NCBI RefSeq assembly: GCF_013366375.1
Contig: NZ_JABWMJ010000001.1
Location: forward strand, 372,001-436,000
Direction: 5' to 3'
DNA from: Rhizobacter koreensis
GTDB lineage: Bacteria; Pseudomonadota; Gammaproteobacteria; Burkholderiales; Burkholderiaceae_C
Length of the DNA stretch: 64,000 nucleotides
Below, in pieces: positions 16,957 to 25,817 of this stretch. Under the pieces are notes generated by a model that was not told where the DNA came from, searched no databases, and worked only from the letters and a program-made list of their open reading frames with translations. The position numbers and the translations under genes are program-made. Numbering within the stretch: the stretch's first letter is position 1; each line of letters begins with the position of its first letter.

Positions 16957-19900
16957 TCAGGCTGCCGGCAGCCCCAGCAGGGGGCGCAGGTAGCGCCCGG
17001 TGAAGCTTGCGGGATTCATCGCGACCTGCTCGGGCGTTCCGCTCGCGACCACGTGACCGCCGCCGGCGCCTCCTTCGGGCCCCATGTCGATGATCCAGTC
17101 GGCGGTCTTGATCACGTCGAGGTTGTGCTCGATCACGACCATCGTGTTGCCCGCCGCGCGCAACTGGTGCAGCACCTTGAGCAGCAGGTCGATGTCGGCG
17201 AAGTGCAGGCCGGTGGTGGGCTCGTCCAGGATGTAGAGCGTGCGACCGGTGTCGCGCTTGCTGAGCTCGAGCGCGAGCTTGACGCGCTGCGCCTCGCCGC
17301 CCGACAGCGTGGTCGCGCTCTGACCCAGGCGGATGTAGCCGAGGCCGACGTCGAGCAGCGTCTGGAGCTTGCGCGCGATCGCCGGCACCGCGCTGAAGTA
17401 GGCGTGCGCGTCCTCGACGGTGAGGTCGAGCACCTCGGTGATGTTCTTGCCCTTGTACTGGACCTCGAGCGTCTCGCGGTTGTAGCGCTTGCCGTGGCAG
17501 ACATCGCACGGCACGTAGACGTCCGGCAGGAAGTGCATCTCGACCTTCAGCACGCCGTCGCCCTGGCACGCCTCGCAGCGGCCGCCCGCCACGTTGAACG
17601 AAAAGCGGCCGGCACCGTAGCCGCGCTCGCGTGCGGTCGGCACTTCGGCGAACAGCTCCCGGATCGGCGTGAAGAGGCCGGTATAGGTGGCCGGGTTCGA
17701 GCGCGGCGTGCGGCCGATCGGCGACTGGTCCACGTTGATGACCTTGTCGAGCGCGTCGAGTCCATCGATGGCGTCGTGCGGCTCGGCTTCGAGGTGGCTG
17801 TTGTAGAGCTTGCGCGCGACTGCGGCGTACAGCGTGTCGTTGACGAGCGTGCTCTTGCCGGAGCCCGACACGCCGGTCACGCAGGTGAAGAGACCGATCG
17901 GGATCTCGACCGTGACGCCGCGCAGGTTGTGGCCGCGCGCGTTGACGACCTTGAGGCTGGGCGTCTCGCTGCCGGTCGGCCACGGCTGCCGTGATGCCGG
18001 CACGGCGATGCGCGCCCGCCCCGACAGATAGCGCCCGGTAAGCGACTGCGGATGCGCCGCCACCTCCGCCGGCGTGCCTTCGGCCATCACCCGGCCGCCG
18101 TGGACGCCGGCGCCCGGGCCCATGTCGATCACGTGGTCGGCGGCGCGGATCGCGTCCTCGTCGTGCTCGACGACGAGCACGCTGTTGCCGATGTCGCGCA
18201 GGTGGCGCAGGGTCGCGATGAGCCGCTCGTTGTCGCGCTGGTGCAGCCCGATCGACGGCTCGTCGAGCACGTACATCACGCCCGTGAGCCCGGAGCCGAT
18301 CTGCGACGCGAGGCGGATGCGCTGCGCCTCGCCGCCCGACAGGGTCTCGGCGCTGCGGTCGAGGCTGAGGTAATTGAGGCCGACGTCGTTCAGGAACCGC
18401 AGCCGCGACGCGATCTCGCGCACCACCTTGTCGGCGATGCCGGCCTTGGCGCCCTGCAGACGCAGCGCGGCGAACCAGTCGAGGCACTCGCGCAGCGTGA
18501 AGTGCTCGACGCGGAAGATCGGCTCGCGCGCGCCGGTGACCGAATCGACCAGGAACACGTGGCGCGCCTCGCGACGCAGGCGCGAGCCGCCGCACTCGGG
18601 GCAAGGCCGCGCGCTCTGGTAGCGCATGAGGTCCTCGCGCACCGCGGCCGAATCGGTCTCGCGGAAGCGCCGCTCGAGGTTCGGCAGGATGCCTTCGAAC
18701 GGATGGCTGCGCTTGACGACGCGCGACTTGCCGCGCGCGCCCTCGGCCTCGTAGACGAACTCGATGTCCTCGCTGCCCGAGCCGTGCAGCAGCACCTGTT
18801 GCGCGGCCTCGGGCAGGTCCTCGAACGGCGCATCGATGTCGAAGGCGTAGTGGCGCGCGACGCTCTCGAGCATCGAAAAGGTATAGCCATTGCGCCGGTC
18901 CCAGCCCTTGACCGCGCCGCTCGCCAAGCTGAGCGACGGGAACGCGACCACGCGGTGGGCGTCGAACACGGTGGTGTGTCCGAGGCCGTCGCAGGTGGGG
19001 CAGGCGCCGACCGGCGAATTGAACGAAAAGAGGCGCGGCTCGAGTTCCGACAGCGAGTAGTTGCAGATCGGGCATGCGAACTTGCTCGAGAACAGGTGCT
19101 CGTGCGGGCGCCGGCCGACCGCGTCGCCCGGCATCTCGGTGACGAGCGCGCGGCCGTCGGCGATGCGCAGCGCCGCCTCGAAGCTTTCGGCCAGGCGCTG
19201 CTGCAGCCCCGGCTGCACCTTCACGCGATCGATGACGACGTCGATGTCGTGCTTCTCGCTCTTCTTGAGCGCCGGCACGTCGGTCGCTTCGAAGATCGAG
19301 CCGTCGACGCGAAAGCGCACGTAGCCCTTGGCCTGCATCTCCTGAAACAGCTCGGCGAATTCGCCCTTGCGGTCGCGCACCACCGGCGCGAGCACCATCA
19401 GGCGCGTGTCGGGCGGCAGGGCGAGCGTCGCGTCGACCATCTGCGACACGCTCTGGGCGGCGAGCGGCTGATCATGCAGCGGGCAGTACGGCGTGCCGGC
19501 GCGCGCGTACAGAAGGCGCAGGTAGTCGTGGATCTCGGTGACCGTGCCGACCGTCGAGCGCGGGTTGTGCGAGGTCGCCTTCTGCTCGATCGAGATCGCC
19601 GGCGACAGGCCCTCGATCACGTCGACCTCGGGCTTGTCCATCAGCTGAAGGAACTGCCGCGCATACGCCGACAGGCTCTCGACGTAGCGGCGCTGGCCTT
19701 CGGCGTAGAGCGTGTCGAACGCGAGGCTCGACTTGCCCGAGCCCGAAAGGCCCGTGATCACGACGAGACGGTTCCTCGGAATGTCGAGGTCGATGTTCTT
19801 GAGGTTGTGGGTGCGCGCGCCGCGCACGCGGATCATCGACGCGGGCTGCACGGCACCCGATGCGGCCTGCGCGGGTGCGGGCGAGGCGGCAGCTTGGGGC

Positions 19901-20022
19901 GCGGCGAACGACGGCTCGGAATCCGGCGGCGCGACCGGAGCTGCGCCAGCGTCCGGCGCGCGTGAAGCAGGCGTCTCGTCCGCGAGGCGGTCGGGCGCGG
20001 CAGCATCGGCGCGAGAGGGCAT
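16957..20022 (-). CDS. uvrA: excinuclease ABC subunit A
   Basis: Damage-recognition ATPase of nucleotide excision repair. Both ABC modules are visible: Walker [21 protein letters not shown] with the motif [16 protein letters not shown] signatures [12 protein letters not shown] and [12 protein letters not shown], second Walker [17 protein letters not shown], and Cys-rich zinc fingers ([29 protein letters not shown] and [10 protein letters not shown]). The conserved protein begins at [13 protein letters not shown] (19836, 959 residues). I extend it to the ATG at 20022, giving 62 extra Ala/Pro-rich residues, because a TATAGT -10-like element lies only about 25 bases upstream (20045-20050); neither start has a clear ribosome-binding site, so the true start is uncertain. 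Confidence 0.93.
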   Translation of the reverse strand: MPSRADAAAPDRLADETPASRAPDAGAAPVAPPDSEPSFAAPQAAASPAPAQAASGAVQPASMIRVRGARTHNLKNIDLDIPRNRLVVITGLSGSGKSSLAFDTLYAEGQRRYVESLSAYARQFLQLMDKPEVDVIEGLSPAISIEQKATSHNPRSTVGTVTEIHDYLRLLYARAGTPYCPLHDQPLAAQSVSQMVDATLALPPDTRLMVLAPVVRDRKGEFAELFQEMQAKGYVRFRVDGSIFEATDVPALKKSEKHDIDVVIDRVKVQPGLQQRLAESFEAALRIADGRALVTEMPGDAVGRRPHEHLFSSKFACPICNYSLSELEPRLFSFNSPVGACPTCDGLGHTTVFDAHRVVAFPSLSLASGAVKGWDRRNGYTFSMLESVARHYAFDIDAPFEDLPEAAQQVLLHGSGSEDIEFVYEAEGARGKSRVVKRSHPFEGILPNLERRFRETDSAAVREDLMRYQSARPCPECGGSRLRREARHVFLVDSVTGAREPIFRVEHFTLRECLDWFAALRLQGAKAGIADKVVREIASRLRFLNDVGLNYLSLDRSAETLSGGEAQRIRLASQIGSGLTGVMYVLDEPSIGLHQRDNERLIATLRHLRDIGNSVLVVEHDEDAIRAADHVIDMGPGAGVHGGRVMAEGTPAEVAAHPQSLTGRYLSGRARIAVPASRQPWPTGSETPSLKVVNARGHNLRGVTVEIPIGLFTCVTGVSGSGKSTLVNDTLYAAVARKLYNSHLEAEPHDAIDGLDALDKVINVDQSPIGRTPRSNPATYTGLFTPIRELFAEVPTARERGYGAGRFSFNVAGGRCEACQGDGVLKVEMHFLPDVYVPCDVCHGKRYNRETLEVQYKGKNITEVLDLTVEDAHAYFSAVPAIARKLQTLLDVGLGYIRLGQSATTLSGGEAQRVKLALELSKRDTGRTLYILDEPTTGLHFADIDLLLKVLHQLRAAGNTMVVIEHNLDVIKTADWIIDMGPEGGAGGGHVVASGTPEQVAMNPASFTGRYLRPLLGLPAA

Positions 20023-20249
20023 GGAGTGGACGGGCAAACCGGCCACTATAGCGAGCCGAGGCGTCGGCGCCGGTCGTGGGGTTCGGGCGGTGGCAGGGGT
20101 CGCGGGGCGAGCGGGGCTGCGCCAACCCGTTCCAGGGCGCCGGCCCGCGACCTCGGGCGGGCGCGGCCTGCGACTCGCGCGAGTGCCGGCGAGGGACTTC
20201 TCGCGCCGCGAGCGCGGCGGACCGACCCTGCGCTCGCGGCCTTCGATCG

Positions 20250-21857
20250 TCAGCGCGCCGCGTCCGACGCGCCGGGTGCGCTGGCGGGGCCGCTCGTGGG
20301 AGCGGGAGCGGGCGCGCGGACGCCATCGCTGGTCACCGCGCCGTCCGGCGCCGCGGCGGGCGCGCTTCCGGGAGCGGTTCGGCGCAGGTCCGCCGCGACG
20401 TCCGATGCGAGCGGTCCGCGACGCTGCGTCGCCGGCGTGCCGAGGTCGATCGACCCGGCCTCCTCGCCGAGGCTCAGCGTCGCCTGAAGCCGGCCGTCGA
20501 GCATCAGCTCGATGGCGAGCCGCGGGCTGCTGGCGGTTCGCGCGGCAGCGCCGGCACCGGCCGGCACGTCGGTCGGCCATTCGACAGCGGCGCGCTCGAA
20601 GCGGCCGATCCAGTCGATGACCGCCGGCGTCATCGGCCGCGCGGGTCCGTTGCCCGATCGCCAGCTCCAGCGCTGCGGCGCGCCAGCGACGCGCGCCTGC
20701 AGCGGCGCCGTTCGGATGCCGCTGATCGCCGATCGCCGGGGTGCGCCGGGAGTGGCCGCAGGTGCCGCGCCCACGGACGCGTCGGCGGGCGGGGCCGCCG
20801 GCTCGACGAGGGGCGCCGGCGGAGCGGGCGTCGACGGGTGCGGCATCGCGGCAGCGGGCGCGGCGGCATGCGGCGCCGGTGCCAGCCGGCGCTCGGTCTG
20901 TTCGCGCGCGGGGTCGCGTGCGCTGCCGTCGGCGCGCCGCAGCTCGCTGCGCGACGCCGCGGCAGCGGCAGCGGCTGCCGCTCGTGCACCGGTCGCAGCT
21001 CGATCGCGCGCGGTGCTCTCGGGATCGATTCGGAACTCGCGCTTCGCGAACGCGCTGTCGCCCCGCTGCTCGTCCACGCCGCCGGGAATACTGCCCGACG
21101 AGGGCGCCGCGTTCGTCGCCGTGCTGCGCGGTGGTGTCGGCGGCGCAGCCGGTTCAGGCACGCGCACCGGGTCGGCCGGCGCCGGGGCAGCGGCGGTGGC
21201 CGCGGAACCTTGGGCCGAAGTCGCGGGCTCGGGTGCCGCACGCGGTGCCGCCGCGTCGGGCCGCGCGGGCCTCGCGGACGCGCCCGGTTGACGCGCGACC
21301 TCGGCCTTCGAGCCGCCGTCTCGCGCTGCGCGCGCCTCGCGTGCGGCGCCTGGCGGCGGCATGCGTCCTGGCGCCGCGCCTTGCCGCTCGGCGCCAAGGG
21401 GTGTCCGTGGTGCCGCTTCCTGCGGACCGACCGGAGCCGGCGCGGGCGCGACTTCGCGCGGGCCGGACTCGTCGCGAGCGATCGACACCGGCGGAGGGTC
21501 CGGACGCGGCGGGTTCGGGTCGATCGGGCGGCCCCACCACATCACGCCGATCAGGGTCGCGCCGATCACGCTGGCGAACCCGCTCGCGACGGCCGGCCGC
21601 CCGAGCCAATCCCAAAGCCCCGCGACACCGCGCCGCGGCGCGGGTGCCGCGGCACGACCCGCACGGTGCTGCGCAGGCGACGCTGCCGGTCGCGCCGCCC
21701 CGGCCGCGGCCGAGCGCGCTTCGCGCAGGATGGCGTCGCTGATGCCAGGTGGCGCGGCAACCTCGGCGTCGGGCGCATGGCGCAGGGCGGCGGCGAGGAA
21801 GGCGTCGCGCGCCTCGTCCCCCTCGGCAGCGGTCCCGTCGATCTCGTTCGTCGCCAT
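20250..21857 (-). CDS. single-TM Pro/Ala-rich protein, probable anti-sigma factor partner
   Basis: 535 residues. Starts at ATG 21857 overlapping the sigma-factor stop (ATGA), which is the usual sigma/anti-sigma coupling. Residues 1-85 are probably cytoplasmic and could bind the sigma factor; one TM helix at about 90-108 ([20 protein letters not shown]); then a very long low-complexity region of Pro/Ala/Arg/Glu. The C-terminal 150 residues regain order with [13 protein letters not shown] and [20 protein letters not shown]. No zinc-finger HxxxCxxC motif was seen, so a ZAS-type anti-sigma is not proven. The order suggests a trans-envelope sensor. I do not recognise a specific family. Confidence 0.55.
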   Translation of the reverse strand: MATNEIDGTAAEGDEARDAFLAAALRHAPDAEVAAPPGISDAILREARSAAAGAARPAASPAQHRAGRAAAPAPRRGVAGLWDWLGRPAVASGFASVIGATLIGVMWWGRPIDPNPPRPDPPPVSIARDESGPREVAPAPAPVGPQEAAPRTPLGAERQGAAPGRMPPPGAAREARAARDGGSKAEVARQPGASARPARPDAAAPRAAPEPATSAQGSAATAAAPAPADPVRVPEPAAPPTPPRSTATNAAPSSGSIPGGVDEQRGDSAFAKREFRIDPESTARDRAATGARAAAAAAAAASRSELRRADGSARDPAREQTERRLAPAPHAAAPAAAMPHPSTPAPPAPLVEPAAPPADASVGAAPAATPGAPRRSAISGIRTAPLQARVAGAPQRWSWRSGNGPARPMTPAVIDWIGRFERAAVEWPTDVPAGAGAAARTASSPRLAIELMLDGRLQATLSLGEEAGSIDLGTPATQRRGPLASDVAADLRRTAPGSAPAAAPDGAVTSDGVRAPAPAPTSGPASAPGASDAAR

Positions 21858-22486
21858 CACGCGCCCCGCTGCAGCGGCTCGAGGTACGCCCCCATGCACG
21901 CGCGCAGCTTGCTCATCGCGTAGCGCAGACGCGTCTTGGCGGTCTCGAAGCCGACCTCGAGCGCCGCCGCGACCTCGTCGACCGCAAGGCCGTCGTCGTG
22001 ATGCAGCAGGAACGCGCTGCGCTGCGGCAGCGGCAGCTGGTCGAGGCAGTCGAGCAGCTTCTCGCCGGCGCGGCGCCAGAACGTCAGGTCCTCGCCCGGC
22101 AGCGCGGATGCCGGCGCCGGCCAGTGCTGCCAGGCGTCGCTGTCCGGCTGCCACGGCTCGCCGTCGTCGGCCTCGTAGGCATCGCTCGAGACTTCGCGGC
22201 CGCTGCGCCGCAGCACGTCGACGACGCGGTGATGCGCGAGCGTGAAGAGCCACGTGCGGAACGCGGCGCCCTGGGGCTGCCAGCGCGTGCGCGCGTGCAC
22301 CACGCGCAGCCACGTGTCCTGGAACACCTCGTCGGCGCGCGCGGCGTCGGCACTGCCGAGCAGGCGTCGGACGAAGCGATAGAGCGCGGCCTGGTGGCGC
22401 GCGTAGAGCGTCTCGAACGCCGCGACGTCGCCGGCTGCATAGGCGGCCATCAGTGCGTCGTCGTCGGGTTCGAGGCTCGAGGTCAT
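21857..22486 (-). CDS. ECF-family RNA polymerase sigma factor
   Basis: 209 residues from MTSSLEPD. Region 2 is visible as AFETLYARHQAALYRFVRRLLGSADAARADEVFQDTWLRVV, with FRTWLFTLAHHRVVDVLRR, and region 4 as LDQLPLPQRSAFLLHHDDGLAVDEVAAALEVGFETAKTRLRYAMSKLR. Length is normal for group-4 sigma factors. It is translationally coupled to the downstream TM protein and divergent from the RiPP/TIR/STAND operon, with 163 bases between the starts, so it may control itself and possibly that operon. Binding motif not identified. Confidence 0.88.
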   Translation of the reverse strand: MTSSLEPDDDALMAAYAAGDVAAFETLYARHQAALYRFVRRLLGSADAARADEVFQDTWLRVVHARTRWQPQGAAFRTWLFTLAHHRVVDVLRRSGREVSSDAYEADDGEPWQPDSDAWQHWPAPASALPGEDLTFWRRAGEKLLDCLDQLPLPQRSAFLLHHDDGLAVDEVAAALEVGFETAKTRLRYAMSKLRACMGAYLEPLQRGA

Positions 22487-22649
22487 CGGCTGAGTCTGCC
22501 GCATGCGGCTCGCAGGCGGTGATACGCGGCTGCGTCTCGGATGGGGTGATCGCCGCGGCGCCGCATCGCGATTCAGGGGGACGTCGCTTGCTTCCCAATG
22601 CGGTTGCTGCGATCTACCATCGTCCGCCCCCGCACTTGGGAGACCTGTG

Positions 22650-22949
22650 TTGAGCGACCCGCGCATGGTCCGGAACACGCGCAGCCTCTGGGCGCGCCTG
22701 CTCGCTTCGTTCGGTGCGCTCGCCGGCATGGCGGCCGCACCGCACGCCGATGCGGTTCCGGCCGCACGCGAGGCGCTCGAGGCGCGCGTGCTGGCGGTGC
22801 GCGCGGCGCTCGATCGCGCGCCCGGGCCTGACTCCGACGCCGATGAAGCGCCGCCGCGTCTGCTTGCCCAGTGGTTCAAGTGGAACAACTGGAACAACTG
22901 GAACAACTGGCCCAAGTGGGGCAAGTGGGGCAACTGGCTCAACCGCTGA
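22650..22949 (+). CDS. GrrA/OscA1-like cyclophane RiPP precursor peptide
   Basis: 99 residues if started at TTG 22650 (GGGAG ribosome-binding site 7 bases upstream). GTG 22647 and ATG 22665 are alternatives; the ATG lacks a ribosome-binding site. The leader holds a signal-like hydrophobic stretch (residues about 13-35) and an amphipathic Glu/Ala/Arg helix (AREALEARVLAVRAALDRA) typical of GrrA/OscA1-type leaders. Residues 75-98 are eight tandem W-X-(K/N) tripeptides followed by a terminal Arg. In known triceptide RiPPs the radical SAM enzyme joins an aromatic residue to the side chain two residues on, so each unit could become a three-residue cyclophane. The maturase follows 13 bases later. 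Confidence 0.85.
   Translation: MSDPRMVRNTRSLWARLLASFGALAGMAAAPHADAVPAAREALEARVLAVRAALDRAPGPDSDADEAPPRLLAQWFKWNNWNNWNNWPKWGKWGNWLNR
22872..22946 (+). repeat. eight tandem 9-bp codon units in the RiPP core
   Basis: Each 9-bp unit begins with TGG and ends with AAC or AAG; three central units are identical (TGGAACAAC). The spacing keeps Trp at every third residue and Lys or Asn two residues later, and the last unit is followed by CGC and the stop. Confidence 0.95.
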
Positions 22950-22962
22950 GCCCGCACGCGCG

Positions 22963-24210
22963 ATGTTCGCCGAAGCCCCGATCCGCTGGTTCGCGCGTCG
23001 CCCGCGCGCCCTCCCACGGCCCGCGCCCACGATCCGCTTCGATCCGGCCGAGTTCGCACCGGCGCTGCAGACGCGTCTGCTCATCCTCCAGGCCACGCCG
23101 TTCTGCAACATCGACTGCGACTACTGCTATCTGCCGGAGCGCGACTCGACCGCACGCATGTCGATCGCCACCGTACGGCGCGCGGCCGAACGCCTGCTCG
23201 AAGACGACCTGGCGCGCGACGAGATCACGGTGGTCTGGCATGCCGGCGAGCCGCTCGCGATGCCGCGTGCGTTCTACGCCGCGGCGTTCTCGGTGCTCGA
23301 GCAGGTGCTCGGCAGCACGTGCCGGGTCGCCCATTCGATCCAGACCAACGGCACGCTGATCGACGACGCGTGGTGCGAGCTGTTCAAGCGCCACCATGTG
23401 CAGATCGGCGTCAGCGTCGACGGCCCGGCCGCGCTGCACGACCGCCATCGGCGCACGCGCGGGGGGCACGGCACGCACGCCCGCGTGGTCGCCGGCATGC
23501 AGCGCCTGCGCGCGCACGGCATCGCCTTCCACGCGATCGCGGTCGTCACCGCCGACACCTTCGCCGACGCTCACGGCTTCGTCGACTTCTTCGTCGAGCA
23601 GGGCGTTGCCGAAGTGGGCTGCAACTACGACGAGGCCGAAGGCGTGCACGCGCGCTCGAGCCTCGCCGGTCGCGAGGCCGCGCATGCCGCGTTCGTCCAG
23701 CACCTGCTCGACCGATCCCTGGCATCGGACCCGCCGCTGCGAATCCGCGAGCTCGGCCTCGCGCTCGACCTGATCCGCGCGCCCCTGCCGCGTGTGCGTT
23801 GGCAGGGCCGCGCCTGGCCCGACAACGCGCAGGCGCAGCCGTTCGCGCTGATCACGGTGGGACACGACGGCCGCTTCGGCACCTTCTCGCCCGAGCTGCT
23901 CGGCCAGCGCGCCGCCGAGTTCGGCGACTTCGTGCTCGGCAACGTCCGGACCGACGGCTATCTGGCGAGCGCGCGCAGCGCGTGCTTCGAGCGCCTGTGG
24001 AGCGCGATCGTGCACGGCACCCGCGCGTGCGAGGCGGCGTGCGCGCACTTCGGCTTCTGCGGCGGCGGCGCGCCGGCCAACAAGTTCTACGAGAACAGCG
24101 ACTTCGCGAGCGCCGAAACGCTGTATTGCCGGACCATGTTCAAGCGTCCGTTCGATGCGGTGCTGTCGCGCCTGGAAGGCGCTCGCGAAGCTCCGGAGGT
24201 TCGGCCATGA
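22963..24210 (+). CDS. radical SAM/SPASM peptide maturase, GrrM/OscB-like
   Basis: 415 residues from MFAEAPIR. The 4Fe-4S SAM motif is C48-N-I-D-C52-D-Y-C55 (Cx3Cx2C), followed by the strand and turn VVWHAGEPLAMP and SIQTNGTLID. The SPASM half has Cys at about 356, 360 and 366 (CEAACAHFGFCGGG) and 389 in FASAETLYC, the pattern used by peptide-modifying SPASM enzymes; GCNYDEAEGVHARS matches the GrrM/OscB subgroup that makes cyclophanes on precursor Trp/Phe/Tyr. Directly downstream of a precursor with W-X-N units. Its stop overlaps the TIR gene start (ATGA), so the two are coupled. It could instead be assigned to the related FxsB group. Confidence 0.87.
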   Translation: MFAEAPIRWFARRPRALPRPAPTIRFDPAEFAPALQTRLLILQATPFCNIDCDYCYLPERDSTARMSIATVRRAAERLLEDDLARDEITVVWHAGEPLAMPRAFYAAAFSVLEQVLGSTCRVAHSIQTNGTLIDDAWCELFKRHHVQIGVSVDGPAALHDRHRRTRGGHGTHARVVAGMQRLRAHGIAFHAIAVVTADTFADAHGFVDFFVEQGVAEVGCNYDEAEGVHARSSLAGREAAHAAFVQHLLDRSLASDPPLRIRELGLALDLIRAPLPRVRWQGRAWPDNAQAQPFALITVGHDGRFGTFSPELLGQRAAEFGDFVLGNVRTDGYLASARSACFERLWSAIVHGTRACEAACAHFGFCGGGAPANKFYENSDFASAETLYCRTMFKRPFDAVLSRLEGAREAPEVRP

Positions 24211-25814
24211 AAGAGATCCGCGACTGCAGGTACAGCGCGTTCATCAGCTACGCCAACGGCGACAACGACGGCTACTACGGCTGGATCACGAAGTTCGCCG
24301 ACCAGTTGCGGGCGGTGCTGCCGAGCCGCGCGCGCGTCAAGGGCGGCATTCCGCCGCCGTTCTTCGGCAGCGAGACGCCGATCGCGTCGGGCCGCCTCAG
24401 CGACCAGCTCAAGGCCACCGTCGCCGAGTCGTTCGCGATGATCATCGTCGTGCACGAGAACTACGCGAGCTCCGATTGGTGCCTGCAGGAGCTCGAGTAC
24501 TTCCAGGCGCTGTTCGGCGAGGAAGGCCGGCGCGAGCGGCTCTACATCGTCGCGATGTCCGAGAACGCGATCCGCAACGTGCAGGCGACCGCGAGCTGGA
24601 AGCGCCTGGTCCCGAACGAAGACCAGGCGTGGCTGCGCTTCTACGAGCTCGCCGACCGCGACACGCCGGTGCCGATCTACCAGCGCCTCGACGACGGTCG
24701 CGGCATCCCGTCCGAGGCGTTCCAGGATCGCTTCGAGAGCCTGATCCGCGACCTCTCGGCGAAGATCGCGCGCAGCGCGAGCGTGGCACCGAAGGTCGAG
24801 GTGTCGCGGCCGCTGCCGCCGCTCTCGCGCGCGCAGCCGCTGCTTGGTCGGACCGATCTGGTACCTGCCGCGCCCTCCGGTGCCAACGCGACTCACGTGC
24901 TGCTCGGTGTCACCACGCCCGAGCTCGCCGAAGCGGTGGCGAGCCTGCGCACGTCGCTGCTGAGCGTCGGCGTGCACGTCGACGCGCTCGGGCGCGATGC
25001 GCTGTTCGGCGAGTTCGCCGAGTTCGAGCGCGCCGACCTGCTCGCGCTGCCGTTCAACGAGGCGCAGCCGCTGCTGCCGTTCGCCCCCGGCGGTCACCTC
25101 GCGCTGCAGCGTGACGCGTGGCTGCGCCTCGGCAGGCCGGCCGAGTCGCTGGTCTGGGTCGACCTGCGCAGCGTGCCGGCTCCGCAGATCGCGCGTCCGG
25201 GCCAGTCCGAGTTCATCGCCGCGGTCGCGGCACAGGCGCTCGAACCCGCGGGGCTGATGACGCGGCTGATCGGCGAGCAGCCGGCCGCGCCCGTCGACGC
25301 GGGCGAGGCGGCGGCGGTGCGCATCTACATCGAGAGCAACCGCAACGAGCGTCTGCTCTGGAAGCCGCTCGGCGAGCAGATCAAGCGCAAGTGGGACAAG
25401 CTCGTCGAGGGCAAGAAGATCGCGCCGCCGCTCTTCATTCGGCCGCGCGGCCTGCCGATCGACGAGATCGAGCACCACCCGCCGCTCGACGACGCCGACG
25501 GCGTGGTGCTGCTCTGGGGCAAGAAGGAGCCGCGCTCGCTGCTCTCGCAGATCAACAAGGTCGAGGACCGGCTGCACGGGCGCGACGTCGCGCCATGCAT
25601 CGTCGCGTACCTGATGCCGCCGCAACCCGACCCCAAGGCGCCGATCGTCGCCTGGTCGTGGGACGTGCTGCGGTTCCAGGCCGAGCGCGAGGAGGACATC
25701 GACGTCGTCGCCGACGACACCTCCGAGCTCGAGGCGTTCCTGCAGCGCATCCTCGATCGCGCCGACAAGAAGCGACTCGCGGCATCACAGCGCGCCGCCA
25801 TCGCGGCGGCCTGA
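24207..25814 (+). CDS. TIR-domain protein with two further Rossmann-like regions
   Basis: 535 residues; ATG overlaps the maturase stop and is preceded by GGAGGT. Residues about 8-150 are a TIR domain: YSAFISYANGDNDG, a BB-loop region GSETPIASGR and SSDWCLQELEYF, where Glu95 is at the position of the NADase catalytic glutamate of TIR enzymes. Residues about 225-340 (THVLLGVTTPELAEAVASLR, LVWVDLRS) and 370-500 (VRIYIESNRNERLLW, DDADGVVLLWGKKEP) look like further alpha/beta domains; the second resembles a degenerate TIR. Ends 3 bases before the STAND gene, suggesting that it is that protein's effector or partner. NAD+ cleavage is inferred, not shown. Confidence 0.85.
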   Translation: MKEIRDCRYSAFISYANGDNDGYYGWITKFADQLRAVLPSRARVKGGIPPPFFGSETPIASGRLSDQLKATVAESFAMIIVVHENYASSDWCLQELEYFQALFGEEGRRERLYIVAMSENAIRNVQATASWKRLVPNEDQAWLRFYELADRDTPVPIYQRLDDGRGIPSEAFQDRFESLIRDLSAKIARSASVAPKVEVSRPLPPLSRAQPLLGRTDLVPAAPSGANATHVLLGVTTPELAEAVASLRTSLLSVGVHVDALGRDALFGEFAEFERADLLALPFNEAQPLLPFAPGGHLALQRDAWLRLGRPAESLVWVDLRSVPAPQIARPGQSEFIAAVAAQALEPAGLMTRLIGEQPAAPVDAGEAAAVRIYIESNRNERLLWKPLGEQIKRKWDKLVEGKKIAPPLFIRPRGLPIDEIEHHPPLDDADGVVLLWGKKEPRSLLSQINKVEDRLHGRDVAPCIVAYLMPPQPDPKAPIVAWSWDVLRFQAEREEDIDVVADDTSELEAFLQRILDRADKKRLAASQRAAIAAA

Positions 25815-25817
25815 GCG

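Noticed and set aside
16925..19965. Long frames on both strands within uvrA
   Set aside because: Shadows of uvrA; translations lack any conserved motif.
21858..22598. N-terminal extension of the 20250-21857 protein through the sigma-factor region
   Set aside because: The upstream part of that frame is a shadow of the sigma gene; the ATG at 21857 overlapping the sigma stop is the natural start.
22963..24210. Naming the maturase FxsB and the TIR protein FxsC
   Set aside because: FxsA-type precursors end in FxSxx; this one has W-X-N/K repeats, and the SPASM and NYDEAEG motifs fit GrrM/OscB better.
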